Assembly (NCBI GenBank): GCA_028023455.1
Contig: JAQFVV010000564.1
Coordinates: 310,001 to 374,000 of the forward strand
Reading direction: 5' to 3'
From: Epiperipatus broadwayi
Taxonomy: Eukaryota; Onychophora; Udeonychophora; Euonychophora; Peripatidae
Length of the DNA stretch: 64,000 nt
Position numbers and translations under genes: made by a program. This document shows, in pieces, positions 24,513 through 36,528 of this stretch. Below the pieces are notes generated by a model. It searched no databases, had not been told where the DNA came from, and worked only from the letters and a program-made list of their open reading frames with translations. Each line of letters opens with the position of its first letter. The first letter of the stretch is position 1.

Positions 24513-24933
24513 CTGTATTTTTATATTGGAATATTTCCATCATCTAATATGAATGTCTTTAGAAAAGTTTAATTTTAGTTAAATATTCCAAATTCATTCA
24601 ACTGTTAGTAATATCACAGCAAACAGGTTAGTATATGCACCAACTGTTAGTAATATCACAGCAAACAAATGTTAGTAATATCACAGCAAACAGGTTAGTA
24701 TATGCACTAACTGTTAGTAATATCACAGCAAACAGTTAATGCATATACTAACCTGTTTGCTGTGATATTACTAACATTTGTTTGCTGTGATATTACTAAC
24801 AGTTGGTGCATATACTAACCTGTTTGCTGTGATATTACTAACAGTTGAATGAATTTGGAATATTTAACTAAAATTAAACTTTTCTAAAGACATTCATATT
24901 AGATGATGGAAATAGTCCAATATAAAAATACAG
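24513..24933. repeat. Large palindrome with internal 22-bp repeats
   Basis: The left arm (from CTGTATTTTTATATTGGA) and the right arm (ending TCCAATATAAAAATACAG) are almost exact inverted copies of about 195 bp around a loop near 24705-24735. Inside the arms the 22-bp motif TGTTAGTAATATCACAGCAAAC occurs four times forward and, after the centre, three times inverted, alternating with GGTTAGTATATGCA spacers. The near-perfect arms suggest recent formation or active homogenisation. The function is unknown; a foldback transposon is likely. Confidence 0.85.
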
Positions 24934-24968
24934 CTAGAACACCATCATCACAAACCTTCAGAAAAACA

Positions 24969-24981
24969 CTAGATGTTATAT
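24969..24981. repeat. Direct repeat flanking palindromic block, right
   Basis: CTAGATGTTATAT, identical to 24500-24512. Between the right arm end (24933) and this repeat lie 35 bp of non-palindromic sequence, which would be the element's tail if the repeats are a target duplication. Confidence 0.55.
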
Positions 24982-25330
24982 ATTTAACAAGGCAAAACTC
25001 TCCATACAGTAGTGCCACCCTGCGCCAACCAGAGTAATCAATGGATGCCAGAAGGCTTATGCATAAAATCCCTATCTAATGCCTACTCATCCAATATCCC
25101 CAGACTAGTTTCTGGCTTGTGGTCTTCATCTTAGGATCTAATGCAACCCTCCAGTAGCCACCTTTTATCTCTACTTAACTACAAAACTGTGAGAATGAAA
25201 TTGAAAACACAATAATATTTTCAATCTAAGCTCAATAGCTTATATAGTCATATGGGTCTGAACTCAGTTCAGCACCCATACATTTTGGTGTCTTTGGCTC
25301 TTTAACAACCACAGCCACCACTATCCTATT
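24982..25330. other. Less AT-rich segment, unidentified
   Basis: A stretch of about 350 bp with more balanced composition (for example GTGCCACCCTGCGCCAACC and TCCAGTAGCCACC). No frame is open for a useful length on either strand. It may be part of an old repeat; nothing else in the window matches it by eye. Confidence 0.25.
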
Positions 25331-26002
25331 ATATATTTAAGCAGTAGTAAAAGTTATTTAGGTGCTGTTAAAATTGGTAAAGTTTCATTTTTATATTTGT
25401 ATTTTTTTATTTTCATGTATCGCCAGAAAAAAAATATTGATTTATTTAAAACTTTATATATTTGCTTACGATAACTGGTTTTTATTAATGCAGAATTGTC
25501 CATTAGTTAGAAAATATATATATAGAAATTCTTTAAAAATAGTTTTTGAATGAAATGTAATATTTTGGAAGGCCAGAATAAATTTAAAAAGTGCACCTTT
25601 TTTTTTTCTGTTTAGATTTGTAATCAAAATATAAAAGAAATTGTTTATATTAGACAAATGCATCATCTCAATAGCCACTTAAAATGTAAAAAAAATAAGT
25701 AAAATCAAATCTCTATAACTAGTAGATGCCTTAATTTGAATAGTATAATGAAGTGAAAATCAGTGCTTTTCAACAGAAGATCAATTAGAATAAAACCTGC
25801 CATTAGGGCCTAGTTTTCCATTGATTTTCACTCTATATTACCTTTGTGTTTTCAATAATAAAGAGATGTTAACATTCTTTCATTGAATATGAGTGGCGAA
25901 AGATATAAATTATTAATATATGATAATTTATTTTCTAATAATTTCTGAGTTTCCTTGTACTTTTGTATTTAATGGTAAAGAGCTTTTTTCTTTTTTTTGT
26001 AG

Positions 26003-26102
26003 TATTGGTGCACTAATTGGGCTGCTGCTTATTGCTATTGGCACAGGGGGGATCAAACCATGTGTTGCAGCTTTTGGAGGAGATCAATTTGATGAAGATC
26101 AA
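26003..26102 (+). CDS. SLC15A: POT/SLC15 peptide transporter, exon D (TM4)
   Basis: The exon completes a His codon from exon C and encodes [20 protein letters not shown] followed by [13 protein letters not shown]. This is the most conserved block of the family (PEPT1: [30 protein letters not shown]), covering TM4 and the start of the loop to TM5. The acceptor is TTTTTTTTGTAG and the donor CAA|GTACGT, phase 0. An in-frame stop follows the exon after the donor, as expected for intron sequence. Confidence 0.95.
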
Positions 26103-28236
26103 GTACGTAAATAGTTAATGATATATAGTCTCATATATATTGAAAATCGAGATATTGAGTTTAAAATGATTTTATTTATATTTTAAAAGTTACAAAAATG
26201 AGGCTATAATTTTCAACCTATGATAATAAAATTAAAAATAGAGAGAATTTTTTACACACATCTTATAAGTTTTTTTTTTTTTTTACTTCTTGTCTTTCTT
26301 GTAGTTCCTGTATCATTTTTTTTAAGAATCATTTTTCCAAAATTATATGGCATAATATGTAAAATATATTAAAAATATTCATATTCTTTATTTGAAAATG
26401 ACAATAGTAATCTTGAGTTTAACGTGTTTCTATGACAATCACAAAGTTAAGACTGGAAATTAGCAAGATGGAAATAAATAAATAATCAGTATTGCTAAAG
26501 CAAATTTGAATAGTTAAAAGAATATGGCAAAGATTATGACTGGAAGACTAAATCTGAGAAATGTTCATTATTTTTTAAATATAATTGTTTCAGATTATGG
26601 TCTGATATTAACAGTTACTGGAATATAAAATATATATATTGTAACCATATGTTTTGGCTCATGGTAGTAAATTTTATTCAAGGGTCCAGTGTGTAAAATT
26701 TTAAAATTGTAATAAGTTATAAATTTTTGAAAAGTAGTGTGTAAATATTCATTATATATATATTAAAATGCTTATTGGATTATAGATTTTCCAATAAACC
26801 AAAAGCACTCATAAAGATCTTAAAAGTGATGATAATTTTGACTGATAATGCGCTGGAGATTCTGATGGAATGGATATTTCTCTTGTAAATATTTTATCAC
26901 AATTTCTAGTTGTAGCTAGTTAAATAATATTAATAGTATAAAACCAATTTGAAGGTAGGAAAGTATTTAAAACTTTATTATTATTAAACAACAATTAAAA
27001 ATAAACAACCAAAATCAATTTATAATTCTTCTAAATTTTATATACAAACTATCTTTAAATACATTGTATATTATGTTAAATTGAAATATCAGTCTAGATT
27101 TTCCTCACTAGAGGGATTAAAAATATTAATTTATGTACATTTACTATGATTGGATTATTTAGGACCAATCACAACTTGTAAGACAAATAATAAAGGCTAG
27201 AACAAGTTTGGAAGCTGGGGAGATTACTTAAGATAAAAAAAAAATGGAATAAGATGCAATTTTTCACTCATAAAAAAAAAAAATAGTCAAAGTAGTAATC
27301 TGGAAAGAATAATTTCAAAATTATTTTGAAGAAAATTTTGAGATTACATGAAATCAAGTATGTCAGAGTAGATAGCTAATAGCTCTGTGAAGTCTCACAC
27401 TACTTTCATTGACCATATAATTTTGGATTTTACACGCTGAAGAGATCGGAACGACCTTCGTCATTATTATTATCGGAAAAAAATATTTGCCTAAATATGG
27501 ACCACTTAGAAGAAAGAACCAGAACAGAAAAAGTAAGAAATTATTGTTGTTGTATTTATCTTAATAAATGGTTAAAACTAAAAATATTAGAATTATTGAG
27601 TTACAAGAGGAAAAGGATTAAAGTAAATTTGATTTTCGCGCTAATCTGAAAAACACATTTGTTGTTTAAACTATCTTCTCCGTAAGAATAATTCAAAATT
27701 CTTTTGATGGAAATTTTAGAAGAAATATTAAATAAATTAAACATTCATTTTTAAATCCTATAAAATAATTTGTTCTAAAAGAAAAAATGCCTGAATTATT
27801 TCGTATTGTCATTAAGAAGAGATATCGTCTGCTTCAATTTCACCGCGAATGGCTTAGTTGTTTAAAATAGAAAATGATAAATTATTAATGTCAAGTATAG
27901 TTTATTGGCAATTCTTGAATAGTAAATTAACTCTGCTAACATTATTAAATATGTATTGTATAATGGAAGTAAATAAATAAGTATTTATCTAATTTTCTTG
28001 ATTGGATAAAATGTAAAATAATGATATTCTCAGCTGCTCTAAAATTATTTAAAATTATAACAGAAATCTTCGCGGATAGAAAAGAAGGATAAATCAATAA
28101 ATAATTTTCAGTCTGTTCAGTGGTCTGACTTTCAAATTGCTAAATATGATAACACTGGAATAATATCAAATATACCAATCCATCTAGGATTTTTAAAAAA
28201 AAAATGCGTTTATAAATCTTGATAAACCTCGTTTAA

Positions 28237-28487
28237 TAGAATTGCCTTTGAAAAATATTTTGGATATTGCCTCATTATGTTCACATATTTGGATATTGCC
28301 TCATTATGTTCACATTATTATTATGCAAACTAATAAAAGATTTTCGGAAAGTGTTTTAAATGGTGTGAATACGCTATCATTAAACAGGAGACTTATATTA
28401 GTGGTATTGCCTTTGAAAATGTTTCAAGTATTACCTCGTTGTGTTTACATTAGTACGGAAATTAATAGAAGATTTTTATGCCTTTAA
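28237..28487 (+). repeat. Tandem duplications of 31 bp and about 170 bp
   Basis: TTTGGATATTGCCTCATTAT with GTTCACAT following is repeated immediately (about 28258-28318). The larger block beginning ATTGCCTTTGAAAA and ending in an AATAGAAGATTTT-like stretch recurs in diverged form from about 28408. The open frame across it follows from the repeat and shows no domain. Confidence 0.6.
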
Positions 28488-29543
28488 GAAAAATGTGTAA
28501 ATATTGTCTGAACACGTTATTACGAAACAAGATATTCAACATCGATATTTACTTAGGAATATAGCTTATCATATCCGTCTTCTCGATATTTTTGCTCATA
28601 AGATCGGATCAAATTGGAACAATTACAATAAAATCTAAGGAAAAAAAAACGTTTGTTCATCGTTGTGATTGACATATATAATATTGTAATTTTTTTTTTC
28701 CTTACTCATGTGTTATTCAAGGATCAGTATTTTTTTTATATATATATTATATGTTATATATTTTGAAAACTATAAAATGTACTTAGTAAGGGTATAAAGA
28801 TGCATAAAAAAAGAGATACATTTATCACATGTATTTTATGTTATCATATCAAGGGAAATATAGTGGTAAATATTGTTTATCGGAAAAAGAAGTGAGAAAT
28901 ATTTATCTCTCATTCTATTAAAATAAATGTCAATATTATATTGAAAGGGAATAAACAAATCCGAACTTGCTAAAATTATGTACCTCATGACACAATTGTT
29001 CTATTATAAGAAATAATTTTAATAAACCTTTTTCATTTTTAATATTGCCTATGAATTAAAATGTCCATTTTGAATATCAAATGTAGGTTGATCCATTGTT
29101 GCATATATATGACTTGCTATAACAAGGTGTAATAATTGTTTTAAAATAATTAAGGATTATTTTACTTAGATATTGGTGGTTTGTTTATCAAACATTAACA
29201 GTTTATGCATTGTAAAATGTAATATTTATGTTTCCACTTTTATTATTATTGTTGTTTTACCTTGCTATTGCATTAATTAGAATTTGTACCAGCTGTTAGC
29301 TGAAGAGTTGTGCTAAATATAAAAGCATCAAATATAATATTAGTATTATGCATGGGTTGATGGAGAATTCCCCATTGCTGATTAAGTGAAAGGATGATAT
29401 TGTGAGGCTAATTAAGAGTTAGTGCTTAGAGCATAATTAATTCCCAAGAGAGGATAATCCCATGGCCTGAATTCTATTTTACGTGTCGAGGCACTGCCCG
29501 CACTTGTATACCAATGAAGGTATGAGAATCAGCCATTTTTAGT

Positions 29544-29615
29544 ATACAACTTTCATGTTGTTTTCCGTATACAATTTTCATGCTGTTTTTCTATGCAACT
29601 TCCATGTTGTTTTGT
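29544..29615 (+). repeat. Three tandem copies of a ~25-bp unit
   Basis: Three consecutive variants of a unit reading TATACAACTTTCATGTTGTT then TTCCG, with a few substitutions each. Confidence 0.75.
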
Positions 29616-32407
29616 AGAGCCTCCTTTATTATTAGATCCTTCACGAAGTTAGAGTTAGTTTTCCACCATGTATGGTGAAGATTAGTATCCATAATCCAAT
29701 GGCAAGGATAAAATAGGTTAGCTTACGGGACACTAGTATATCCATAGTGTTTGTTTAATTGGGATAGTGTCTTGATGATGATGTGTAATCATCATCAGTT
29801 GATGGGCAGACCAACCAAATTTATTAGTGTAGAACTTCTACATAATATAGCAAGGGGTGTACATGAACAAGGTAGAAGTATCTTTATCAAGTGGTGATTC
29901 GCCGATGAATCGATAGGATCATTTAATTATTAAATGATTAGATTGGACATAGGCAATAATTTTGTGTCATATATGTATTTTAACTTATGATGTCTGTCCC
30001 ATATCAATATAATAAATCCTTTACAGTAAATAATGATAAATTTTTACTAATATTGCATATGATAATTGCCCTTACCATATTGTAATAAATTAAATAGATC
30101 TAATTTGAGATACTAGGTTAAAACTCCATTAATAAATTTAAAAGATTGTTTATCCCAAAAATTGATATATACTTTATTTTATAATTTAAATAGTAGGATA
30201 ATCCCAATAAAGTAACTATCTTATTTTATAAGATAGACTAAGATTTGTAAAAAAATATAGCTCACAATAATAGGGATACGAGAGATATCACTATTAGTTT
30301 GTCACTATATGTGTATAGTTAAGGGGATATCAAGTAATTCCCATCCCTGATTATAGGAATTAAAGAATCTTGTTTCATGTAATGTATCTAACTAAAATAT
30401 GAATATTGTAAATAAATTTTATTATGTTAAACATTTACTTAGTCATCAGTAGTCTTATTGCTAATTAACATATACCCACATTATTATTGTTATTGCTATC
30501 GACATATCCAATGATTATATGGAAATCATCATCAATCAATAGGGTATAAGTTACTATAGGTTGGTATACCAGAGTAATTTTACCAAGCCCTGTCGTACGA
30601 GTATATCTAGGGCTTCATTACTTAATAAATAAAATATTGTTAACCTAAAGTATATATATTATTCTAGGTGATGTATTGGTTTGATCATTTTGTTTGGACC
30701 TGCGGATTTGTCATTCACTGATCTTGATCACATTGTTACCACTTATTTAAGAGAACGAAGTTAGTAAGTTATTGTTTAGCCAGTGAAATTATTCCTACAT
30801 ATGAAAGCTTACAGTTTATAATAATTAGGGAATTTATAAAGTTTTTCTAAAATTACTAGAATTGTTTGTTAATTTAATTTTATATCAAGAACCGTTTTGT
30901 GCAGTATATTTGGGTAGTAGCAAAATCCCTCTCACTGACTCAGGTATATTTTGTATAATAATCTTTAAGTAATATGAACCCTGAGAAGAATAAATTATAT
31001 TGATTTGAAACATAGAATCTGAGTTTATGGTGGATTTTAAATTTAGTTGTGTATTATAGTTAGATCGGAGTTATGTACAGACACTGTTTTGTAAAGGTCA
31101 ACCAAATTTTAAAATATCAATTGCTTCTTTATCTGAAATATTTATAGCTTGTTTTGACTTTATAGTGAATATTCTGGTTTTGCTGAGCTTGAAATCCGTA
31201 TTTGATTTAGTTGTTTCCTTATCTTTTAATTTAATATCAAAATTAGATTTCTGGAATTCATCTTTCATCATCATCATTTTCTCATCTGTCATTCCCATTT
31301 TCCTTTACTCTCCTTTCATCCTAATTCTTTATCCTAATTAACTCACTATTCATTAGCTCTTATTTCATTATCATCTTGATCATCCATTAATTCTTATTCT
31401 ATCATCATCTTAATCATTCATTATTCTAATACATATTCATTCCTTTTCCATTCATTATCAGACTTATTTCATTTTATTATTTGATTTCTATTTATTTTCA
31501 TTATCCATTACATTATCTACATCTTAACTTACTTATTGCTTAATTTGTATTTTAATTTCATATTCATTTCATTGATCTAATCATTAGTTAGTTATTATTT
31601 TGAAAAGATTAAGTTCATTTTACAATCTTTGTTTATTTGCTTATTTATGGATTTTGAGGTTGGTTTGACCAGAAGTTATTACTCATCTTGTGATCTTCTC
31701 TAGGTATAGTTTCATGTGAGATTGGCCAATAAGGAAATCTTATCTTTGGTTTAACACTTATAATTTTATAGGTGTGTATTCTAGATTCGCTTAGATTGAG
31801 TGTTGAAGCAGAGAGAGAGATTAGAAGAAGGTATACTCTATAGTTGTAATAGACAAAGATTACATTGGAATTAAACGCCTAAAAATGTGCATAGTGATTC
31901 GTTTAATGAGTATGCAGTTTACGACGGGGAAGGTTACAATATATATATTTGTAAGGGAAAGAAAAATTACCAAACAAAATGAATCCAGTGTTGATGAAAA
32001 TAAATAAGTGGAATAGCTATTGATTCATGTTAGGATTTTAGAGTCTTAAGTTTATGAAATTATTTATCTCATTTTCTCCAAAAATTGTATTAATTAATAA
32101 AACAATGGCGACATTATTAAGCTAAACATCTTTAATAAATAAACACAAATGAACTTTTAGTTTTGAAAATGTTTAGGCAAATAAGGAAATAAATGCTTTT
32201 GTCTTGATAAGAATGTAATTAATTTGAAGTGCCTAGGATAAAAGGCAGTTTTATTTCCTGTCTTATTGATCTATCACCATTATTTTTGGTATTCAATAAA
32301 TTCCAAAAATTATGCATTAATATTTTTACGAGGACATTAAAATAAATAAATTATATACTCACATGACTAAAAAATAAAATCTATAAAAATGAGAGGATTT
32401 TACTTTC

Positions 32408-32411
32408 TTAT
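32408..32411. repeat. Target-site duplication, left (gypsy)
   Basis: TTAT directly precedes the 5' LTR and recurs at 40736-40739 directly after the 3' LTR. A 4-bp duplication is usual for Ty3/gypsy integrases. Confidence 0.65.
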
Positions 32412-32815
32412 TGTACCATTTATTTATATATATGGTACAAATTACTATTTAATATTGTATATCATTTAAATAAAAAAGAGAGAACCCGATCTTTAATTTC
32501 TTTTTTTGTAATATAATGTTTTAAGAAAAACGTACAGTGAAAGTTTAATTTTTCTTTTTTATATATATAATTTAATTAAAATAAATTCGATATTGAAAAG
32601 TACATAATGAATAATTGTTTCAAATAGTGAAAGGAAATTCCACAGATAAAAGATTGCTATCAGAAACGACTTTCTGATAGTAATTAAAAATGGCAGAAAT
32701 TCATAACGAGAAAAGAGACTTTGTAATAAACAAATGAGAAATAATGTAGAAGTTTATAAAATAGAATAAAAGGTAAAAAGGAATATGCGCAGAACTTCTA
32801 AAAAGAATCGGGGGA

Positions 32816-32822
32816 TATAAAA
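32816..32822 (+). promoter_or_regulatory. LTR TATA box (5' LTR)
   Basis: TATAAAA within GGGGGATATAAAAGGAGCC, present at the matching place in both LTRs. It would set transcription start about 30 bp downstream, marking the U3/R border near 32850. Confidence 0.6.
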
Positions 32823-33128
32823 GGAGCCGACAGGTTTGAAAAGTGTCTTTGTCTTGTTGTTCCAGAGAGTGTTAAGCAATTTGAAGTGTCTCGTATTTTT
32901 TTTATAAAAAAAAAGTTAATAAAAATGTGTCCACTTAGATACAAACTGAAACCGCTCTCCATGAGTGAGTAGAACTCTATCATTTGCTGACACTTTCTCT
33001 TGAGAAAAGTCATCTAGATCGTAGTCTGACTCTACCTAAATATTGATCGATTTGGAAGGAGTAAAACTACTGTGGACTACCCACTGAAGGAATTGGACGT
33101 CGGAGGATCAATGACCTACTTAAATATC

Positions 33129-33144
33129 AACTTACCGGTAAGTT
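33129..33144 (+). promoter_or_regulatory. Palindromic splice-donor-like site in 5' LTR
   Basis: AACTTACCGGTAAGTT is a perfect 16-bp palindrome whose right half reads CCG|GTAAGT, a near-ideal splice donor. It lies downstream of the LTR TATA box, so LTR-initiated RNA would carry it; because of the palindrome the antisense strand has the same donor. Confidence 0.4.
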
Positions 33145-34071
33145 AATGGCCATAACTTTATATAAAGCTTTATGAACTGAGATTTTAATGAAATGTTTAT
33201 CCCATATTTTTTTTTGATCTAAAGCAGTGTTTCCCAACTTTTTTTGACTCGCGTACCACTTGGTAGTACATCACGCTAAATTGTACCACTTTGTAAAAAT
33301 GATTGTATTTCGTGAAATTTGTTATTGTGAGTGTGTTATTTTATTTGCATTATAAATATTATAGGGTGACCATGTATGTATTCACATCTCATAATGAGAC
33401 AAATTACAATGAAACACACCTAAATGTCACGCCAGATTATAAACTCTCTGTAACATATTTATATGTATGTGTTTGTTCAAAGTTTCATATTTTTTCCAAA
33501 ATAATTTATTAAAGATTACATTAAAGGTTATTTGGTACATATTTTGTTTAAAGTGTTATCTCATTCCTTCATTTGGTTTTCCCGATCTCATTCCTTCATT
33601 TGGTTTTCCCGAATTTGAGTCTGTTTTCTCTTTTTTTGGAGCATCTTGCTATTGGTTGGGCCATGGAGAGGATAAATCCAGCATTTCCCAAGTCATGGTA
33701 AAAATAACCTCAGGGGTTATCAGGCTATCTTTTGTTTTCTTTATATTGTTCAGCATGAAGTTAATAGGATTAAAATTTTGATGATTAAATACTAGCTTAC
33801 ATCTAGTAATCCACAATAGATGATCAAGAATTAATGAGAGTCTAATTTCTGGGTATGATCCTTTTCTGATACATTCTTTCAAATTAAATAATTTAGATTG
33901 ATTTGCCTTGATCCGACTCATTATTTATCTACTATTTTGTCATATTTCGTTTACTAATAAATGGTTTTAATAAAAACACAAAATTATAAAAAAGCAATTA
34001 GTATATTTTTTTATCATAATCAAATATTTTTATAAAATAAATTTAATGAGATCTTTGTGCTTGTTTCGAAC

Positions 34072-34597
34072 AACGTAATTTTTTGAAATTTGTTTCAAAA
34101 GATGTGAGGTATACCCTTAAGTCTACAGCTGCGTTCAATCTGTTTCAATACTTATTTTTTAAAAAAATATATGAAGAAAAAACTCTTCCTACTAATTCCG
34201 TACTAGTAAACGGTAGTAATAATTTAAGAGCTTTCTCAGAAAGTTGTTCATATTCTTTAATGTTTAACCAAAAATTAATTAGATTGTATCGTTTGAATTC
34301 TGCTTGTAAAGTTCTGTCACATGATAATTCTATTAAATTTTCTTTATCCTTTATTGATAATGATGTAGCTTTTTCTAAATTTTCTGCATAGAAGGGGTTT
34401 GAAATCCAATTATCATTTGTGTTTTCGGGTTTTGGAAAATATTCCATGAAAGACAATTTTAATCCTGTTAAATGTGCTATTATATTTTCTCGTATATCTT
34501 GAGACAGACTAACCTTATTTTCTAACAAAAAAATATGTAGAGTTTCGAATACTTCCAGTTGATTGTTTTCGATACTTATGTATATTACTGTTCCCAA
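34072..34597 (-). pseudogene. hAT transposase C-terminal fragment
   Basis: The minus-strand frame from 34597 encodes LTGLKLSFMEYFPKPENTND, then WISNPF, ENLIELSCDRTLQAEFKRYN, NFWLN and LLPFTSTELVGRVFSS. This order matches the C-terminal half of ZBED5/SCAND3-like Buster transposases, including the hAT dimerisation block (family pattern LLPFxTTYLCExxFSS). After KNKY one TGA at 34144-34142 interrupts the frame; it then continues NRLNAAVDLRVYLTSFETNF, the usual end of these proteins. The N-terminal BED finger and first catalytic residues are missing. The gene is dead. Confidence 0.8.
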
Positions 34598-34754
34598 AAA
34601 TCTAATTTCTTAATCATACTTTCAATTTTATCATTAACATTAATTAAAGATCGTTATCGACTGTACATATTAACAACTTTACTGTATAATATTATTAATT
34701 AAAATAATTTTTATGAATTATAGGAAAAAACATTTCTATATTTTTATGATTTAA

Positions 34755-34912
34755 TTTTTTTTTTTGTCCCCCCATTTTGTATTTTTTTTTTGTTCCCCCC
34801 CCCCCCCACTCCCCGAACAAGAGGAGAAGGAAAAAAATAATTTAAAGATTTGGAAAGGGGAGAAAAAGAAAACCCTAAAAAAAAAAAAAAAAAACAAAAA
34901 CCCCCCCACCTT
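34755..34912. repeat. Homopolymer-rich low-complexity stretch
   Basis: Successive runs of T, C (about 13), mixed A/G, then 18 or so A and 7 C. Runs of C this long are otherwise almost absent from the window. It sits exactly where the hAT right end and 80 bp of LTR are missing, so it could be a collapsed or erroneous assembly join. Confidence 0.6.
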
Positions 34913-35387
34913 TAAAAATCAAATTATTAAATTCGTTATGCACAATACTTTCCAATATTATAATTTTTCATTTATCATAAATATTAAATCTTTGTTATTA
35001 ACGTAACTTTCATTGTACGTGTATAAATTTAGTTATTATATTTAAGTTTTAGTTTTGATTATTTAGAGTCAAATGAGAGTATAAATTACCTTTGCTAATT
35101 AGATTTATTTTCTTAATAAAGTCAAAGGGGAATATCTTTTACAACTTTATGAGTTACGATTGTTTGACGCAGAATCAGTGAGTCTAAGCGACTCTGGCGC
35201 CCTCTTTTATAAATAAAAAACTGATTTAGCTTGCAATTGTACTCATAACAATTCTAGGCCAAGTTAATCAGGAAATATAGTTATGTTTTTAGAAATAGAA
35301 ATACAACTTTCTTTTTTTTTGCATAACTTGATCAACTCGCGCATTTTATAATGCGTATAGAGGCCTAGTAAGACGGAAAACGTTATA

Positions 35388-35820
35388 ATGATGACCCAAC
35401 TCGGGCTTACGAAAAAAAAAACCACGACCTGAGAAAATTTAGAAACGGCATAAAATTCAAATAATTTAATGTCCATAGCCGGAAAATAAATATGACCACA
35501 AATAGTGCGCAAATCTAAAAAGTTATTGCGTACGATTATGAGTATAAAAGTTTTTTTTAAAGAGTAGGATAAGAGTGTAAGATATTAAATAAGACTATAT
35601 TGAAATAAAATAATAGCTTATAAATTAAATAATAAATAAAACCGATCAAAGGTTAGCAATGACGGTAAAGGTAGAGGGGGATGGGAGATTATAGGGTTGT
35701 CGGTGAACGAATATTGAATTTATATTGTAACAATTGATGAGGTTAAGATTTTGTTTACTATAGAAAAAATAAACAACATGGTCATATATGAAATTGTGAA
35801 GTAGTAAAAATATACAGAAT
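35388..35820 (+). other. Gypsy leader region
   Basis: Non-coding leader between the 5' LTR and the first gag-like frame. No canonical primer-binding site is visible. Confidence 0.5.
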
Positions 35821-36006
35821 ATGGCAGAAGGCGAGAAAGAATTGAAAGTGGGCGTGGAACCCTTCATAAGAAAACTATTACACGAATTCAAAATGGAATT
35901 CAAAGATGATATAAAGAAAGAAACAGCAGAGATAGTCAGAGAATTAAAAGAAGAAATAAAAGAACCAGTAAAAAAAAAAAGAGGAAGAAGAGAAGAAATA
36001 AAGTGA
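35821..36006 (+). pseudogene. Gypsy gag N-terminal remnant
   Basis: A 61-codon frame starting with ATG, highly charged (FIRKLLHEFKMEFKDDIKKE and so on), predicted helical. Position and composition fit the start of a gag polyprotein. It overlaps the protease frame by four bases, and no capsid or zinc-knuckle motif follows, so the middle and end of gag have been deleted. Confidence 0.5.
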
Positions 36007-36413
36007 TCAGTAGAACAACAGAGGGAAAGAGGATAGATAATCTTATTTGTGAGTGGGACGGTGAATCGATTAAGTACATGTCTCAAGAATGCCCAAAGGT
36101 TGTTTTACAAATAAACGATGTCAAGGTAGAGACATTGTGGGATTCTGGCAGCCAGATATCAGTAATGTCGGAAACAACATATGAACGCATACGGAGCCAG
36201 CCCATAGAGATACCAACTCTACCGGTGAAAAGCACACAAATAACATTGGCAAATAACAAAAAGGCACAATTGGGCCTGAAACAAGTTTCGGTACAAATTA
36301 AAATAGGGGATAAAATTATACTCCACACGTTATTAATTCTAAAAGGGTTGGTACAGGAAGCCATATTGGGATCGGACTTTATGCAAAAAACTGGGTGTGT
36401 GATCAATTTATAA
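36003..36413 (+). pseudogene. Gypsy aspartic protease
   Basis: The frame contains VETLWDSGSQISVM, with the catalytic Asp at 36141-36143 in a DSG triad (DTG in many retropepsins, DSG is a known variant), and AILGSDFM, the C-terminal flap-side motif ILGxDF. It would cleave the Gag-Pol polyprotein as a dimer. The frame stops at TAA 36411 because of a small frameshift; homologous sequence (GQEVEFGSRM) continues out of frame. Start codon use is unclear because the domain is normally part of Gag-Pol. Confidence 0.85.
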
Positions 36414-36528
36414 AGATGAAAAAATCATTTGCGAAGGGCAAGAAGTGGAGTTTGGGTCACGGATGAGAGTGAATCAGCAAAACATATGTAATATGGAGGT
36501 TGAGATAGAACATCCTTCAATAGAGGCA

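Larger units (their letters stand above)
12763..26002 (+). other. Transporter intron 3 (13,240 bp)
   Basis: Bounded by GTAAGT and TTTTTTTTGTAG. Besides the separately listed elements, 13124-14085, 14282-15666, 18485-19059, 19626-20904, 21321-23026, 23053-24240 and 25331-26002 show no coding frame or bounded repeat I can name. TA, TG and homopolymer runs are frequent. Confidence 0.7.
33225..34919 (-). mobile_element. hAT (Buster/ZBED-like) transposon relic inserted in 5' LTR
   Basis: The insert starts with CAGTGTTTCCCAAC, a T-run and GACTCGCGTACCAC, the classic hAT terminal pattern, and holds a minus-strand transposase end at 34072-34597. It interrupts only the 5' LTR, so it arrived after the gypsy element. 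The other terminus is not recognisable: the right side ends in a homopolymer-rich stretch and about 80 bp of LTR are lost. A 27-bp tandem duplication (CTCATTCCTTCATTTGG block) lies at about 33560-33613. Confidence 0.7.
32412..35387 (+). repeat. 5' LTR, interrupted by hAT insertion
   Basis: Positions 32412-33224 match 39367-40193 of the 3' LTR, and about 34920-35387 match about 40273-40735, with scattered substitutions. Between them sits 1.7 kb absent from the 3' LTR, and about 80 bp present in the 3' LTR (40194-40272) are missing. The primer-binding site should follow at 35388; the sequence there (ATGATGACCCAACTCGGG) does not begin with the usual TGG, so I cannot assign a primer tRNA. Confidence 0.85.

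Noticed and set aside
24601-24841. Regularly spaced 22-bp repeats that recall a CRISPR array
   Set aside because: Spacers are themselves repeated, the second half is the inverted copy of the first, and the genome is clearly eukaryotic; it is a palindromic repeat.
26003-26114. 25920-26114 as a stand-alone small gene
   Set aside because: Only 26003-26102 is conserved; the flanking codons are intron read-through before the acceptor and after the GTACGT donor.
32798-33013. Minus-strand 71-codon frame conserved in both LTRs
   Set aside because: The two copies are alike because LTRs are duplicated at insertion; the other strand holds the promoter region, and no domain is visible.
34764-35006. 80-codon plus-strand frame with poly-Pro and poly-Lys
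   Set aside because: It is a translation of the homopolymer block and LTR sequence, not a gene.
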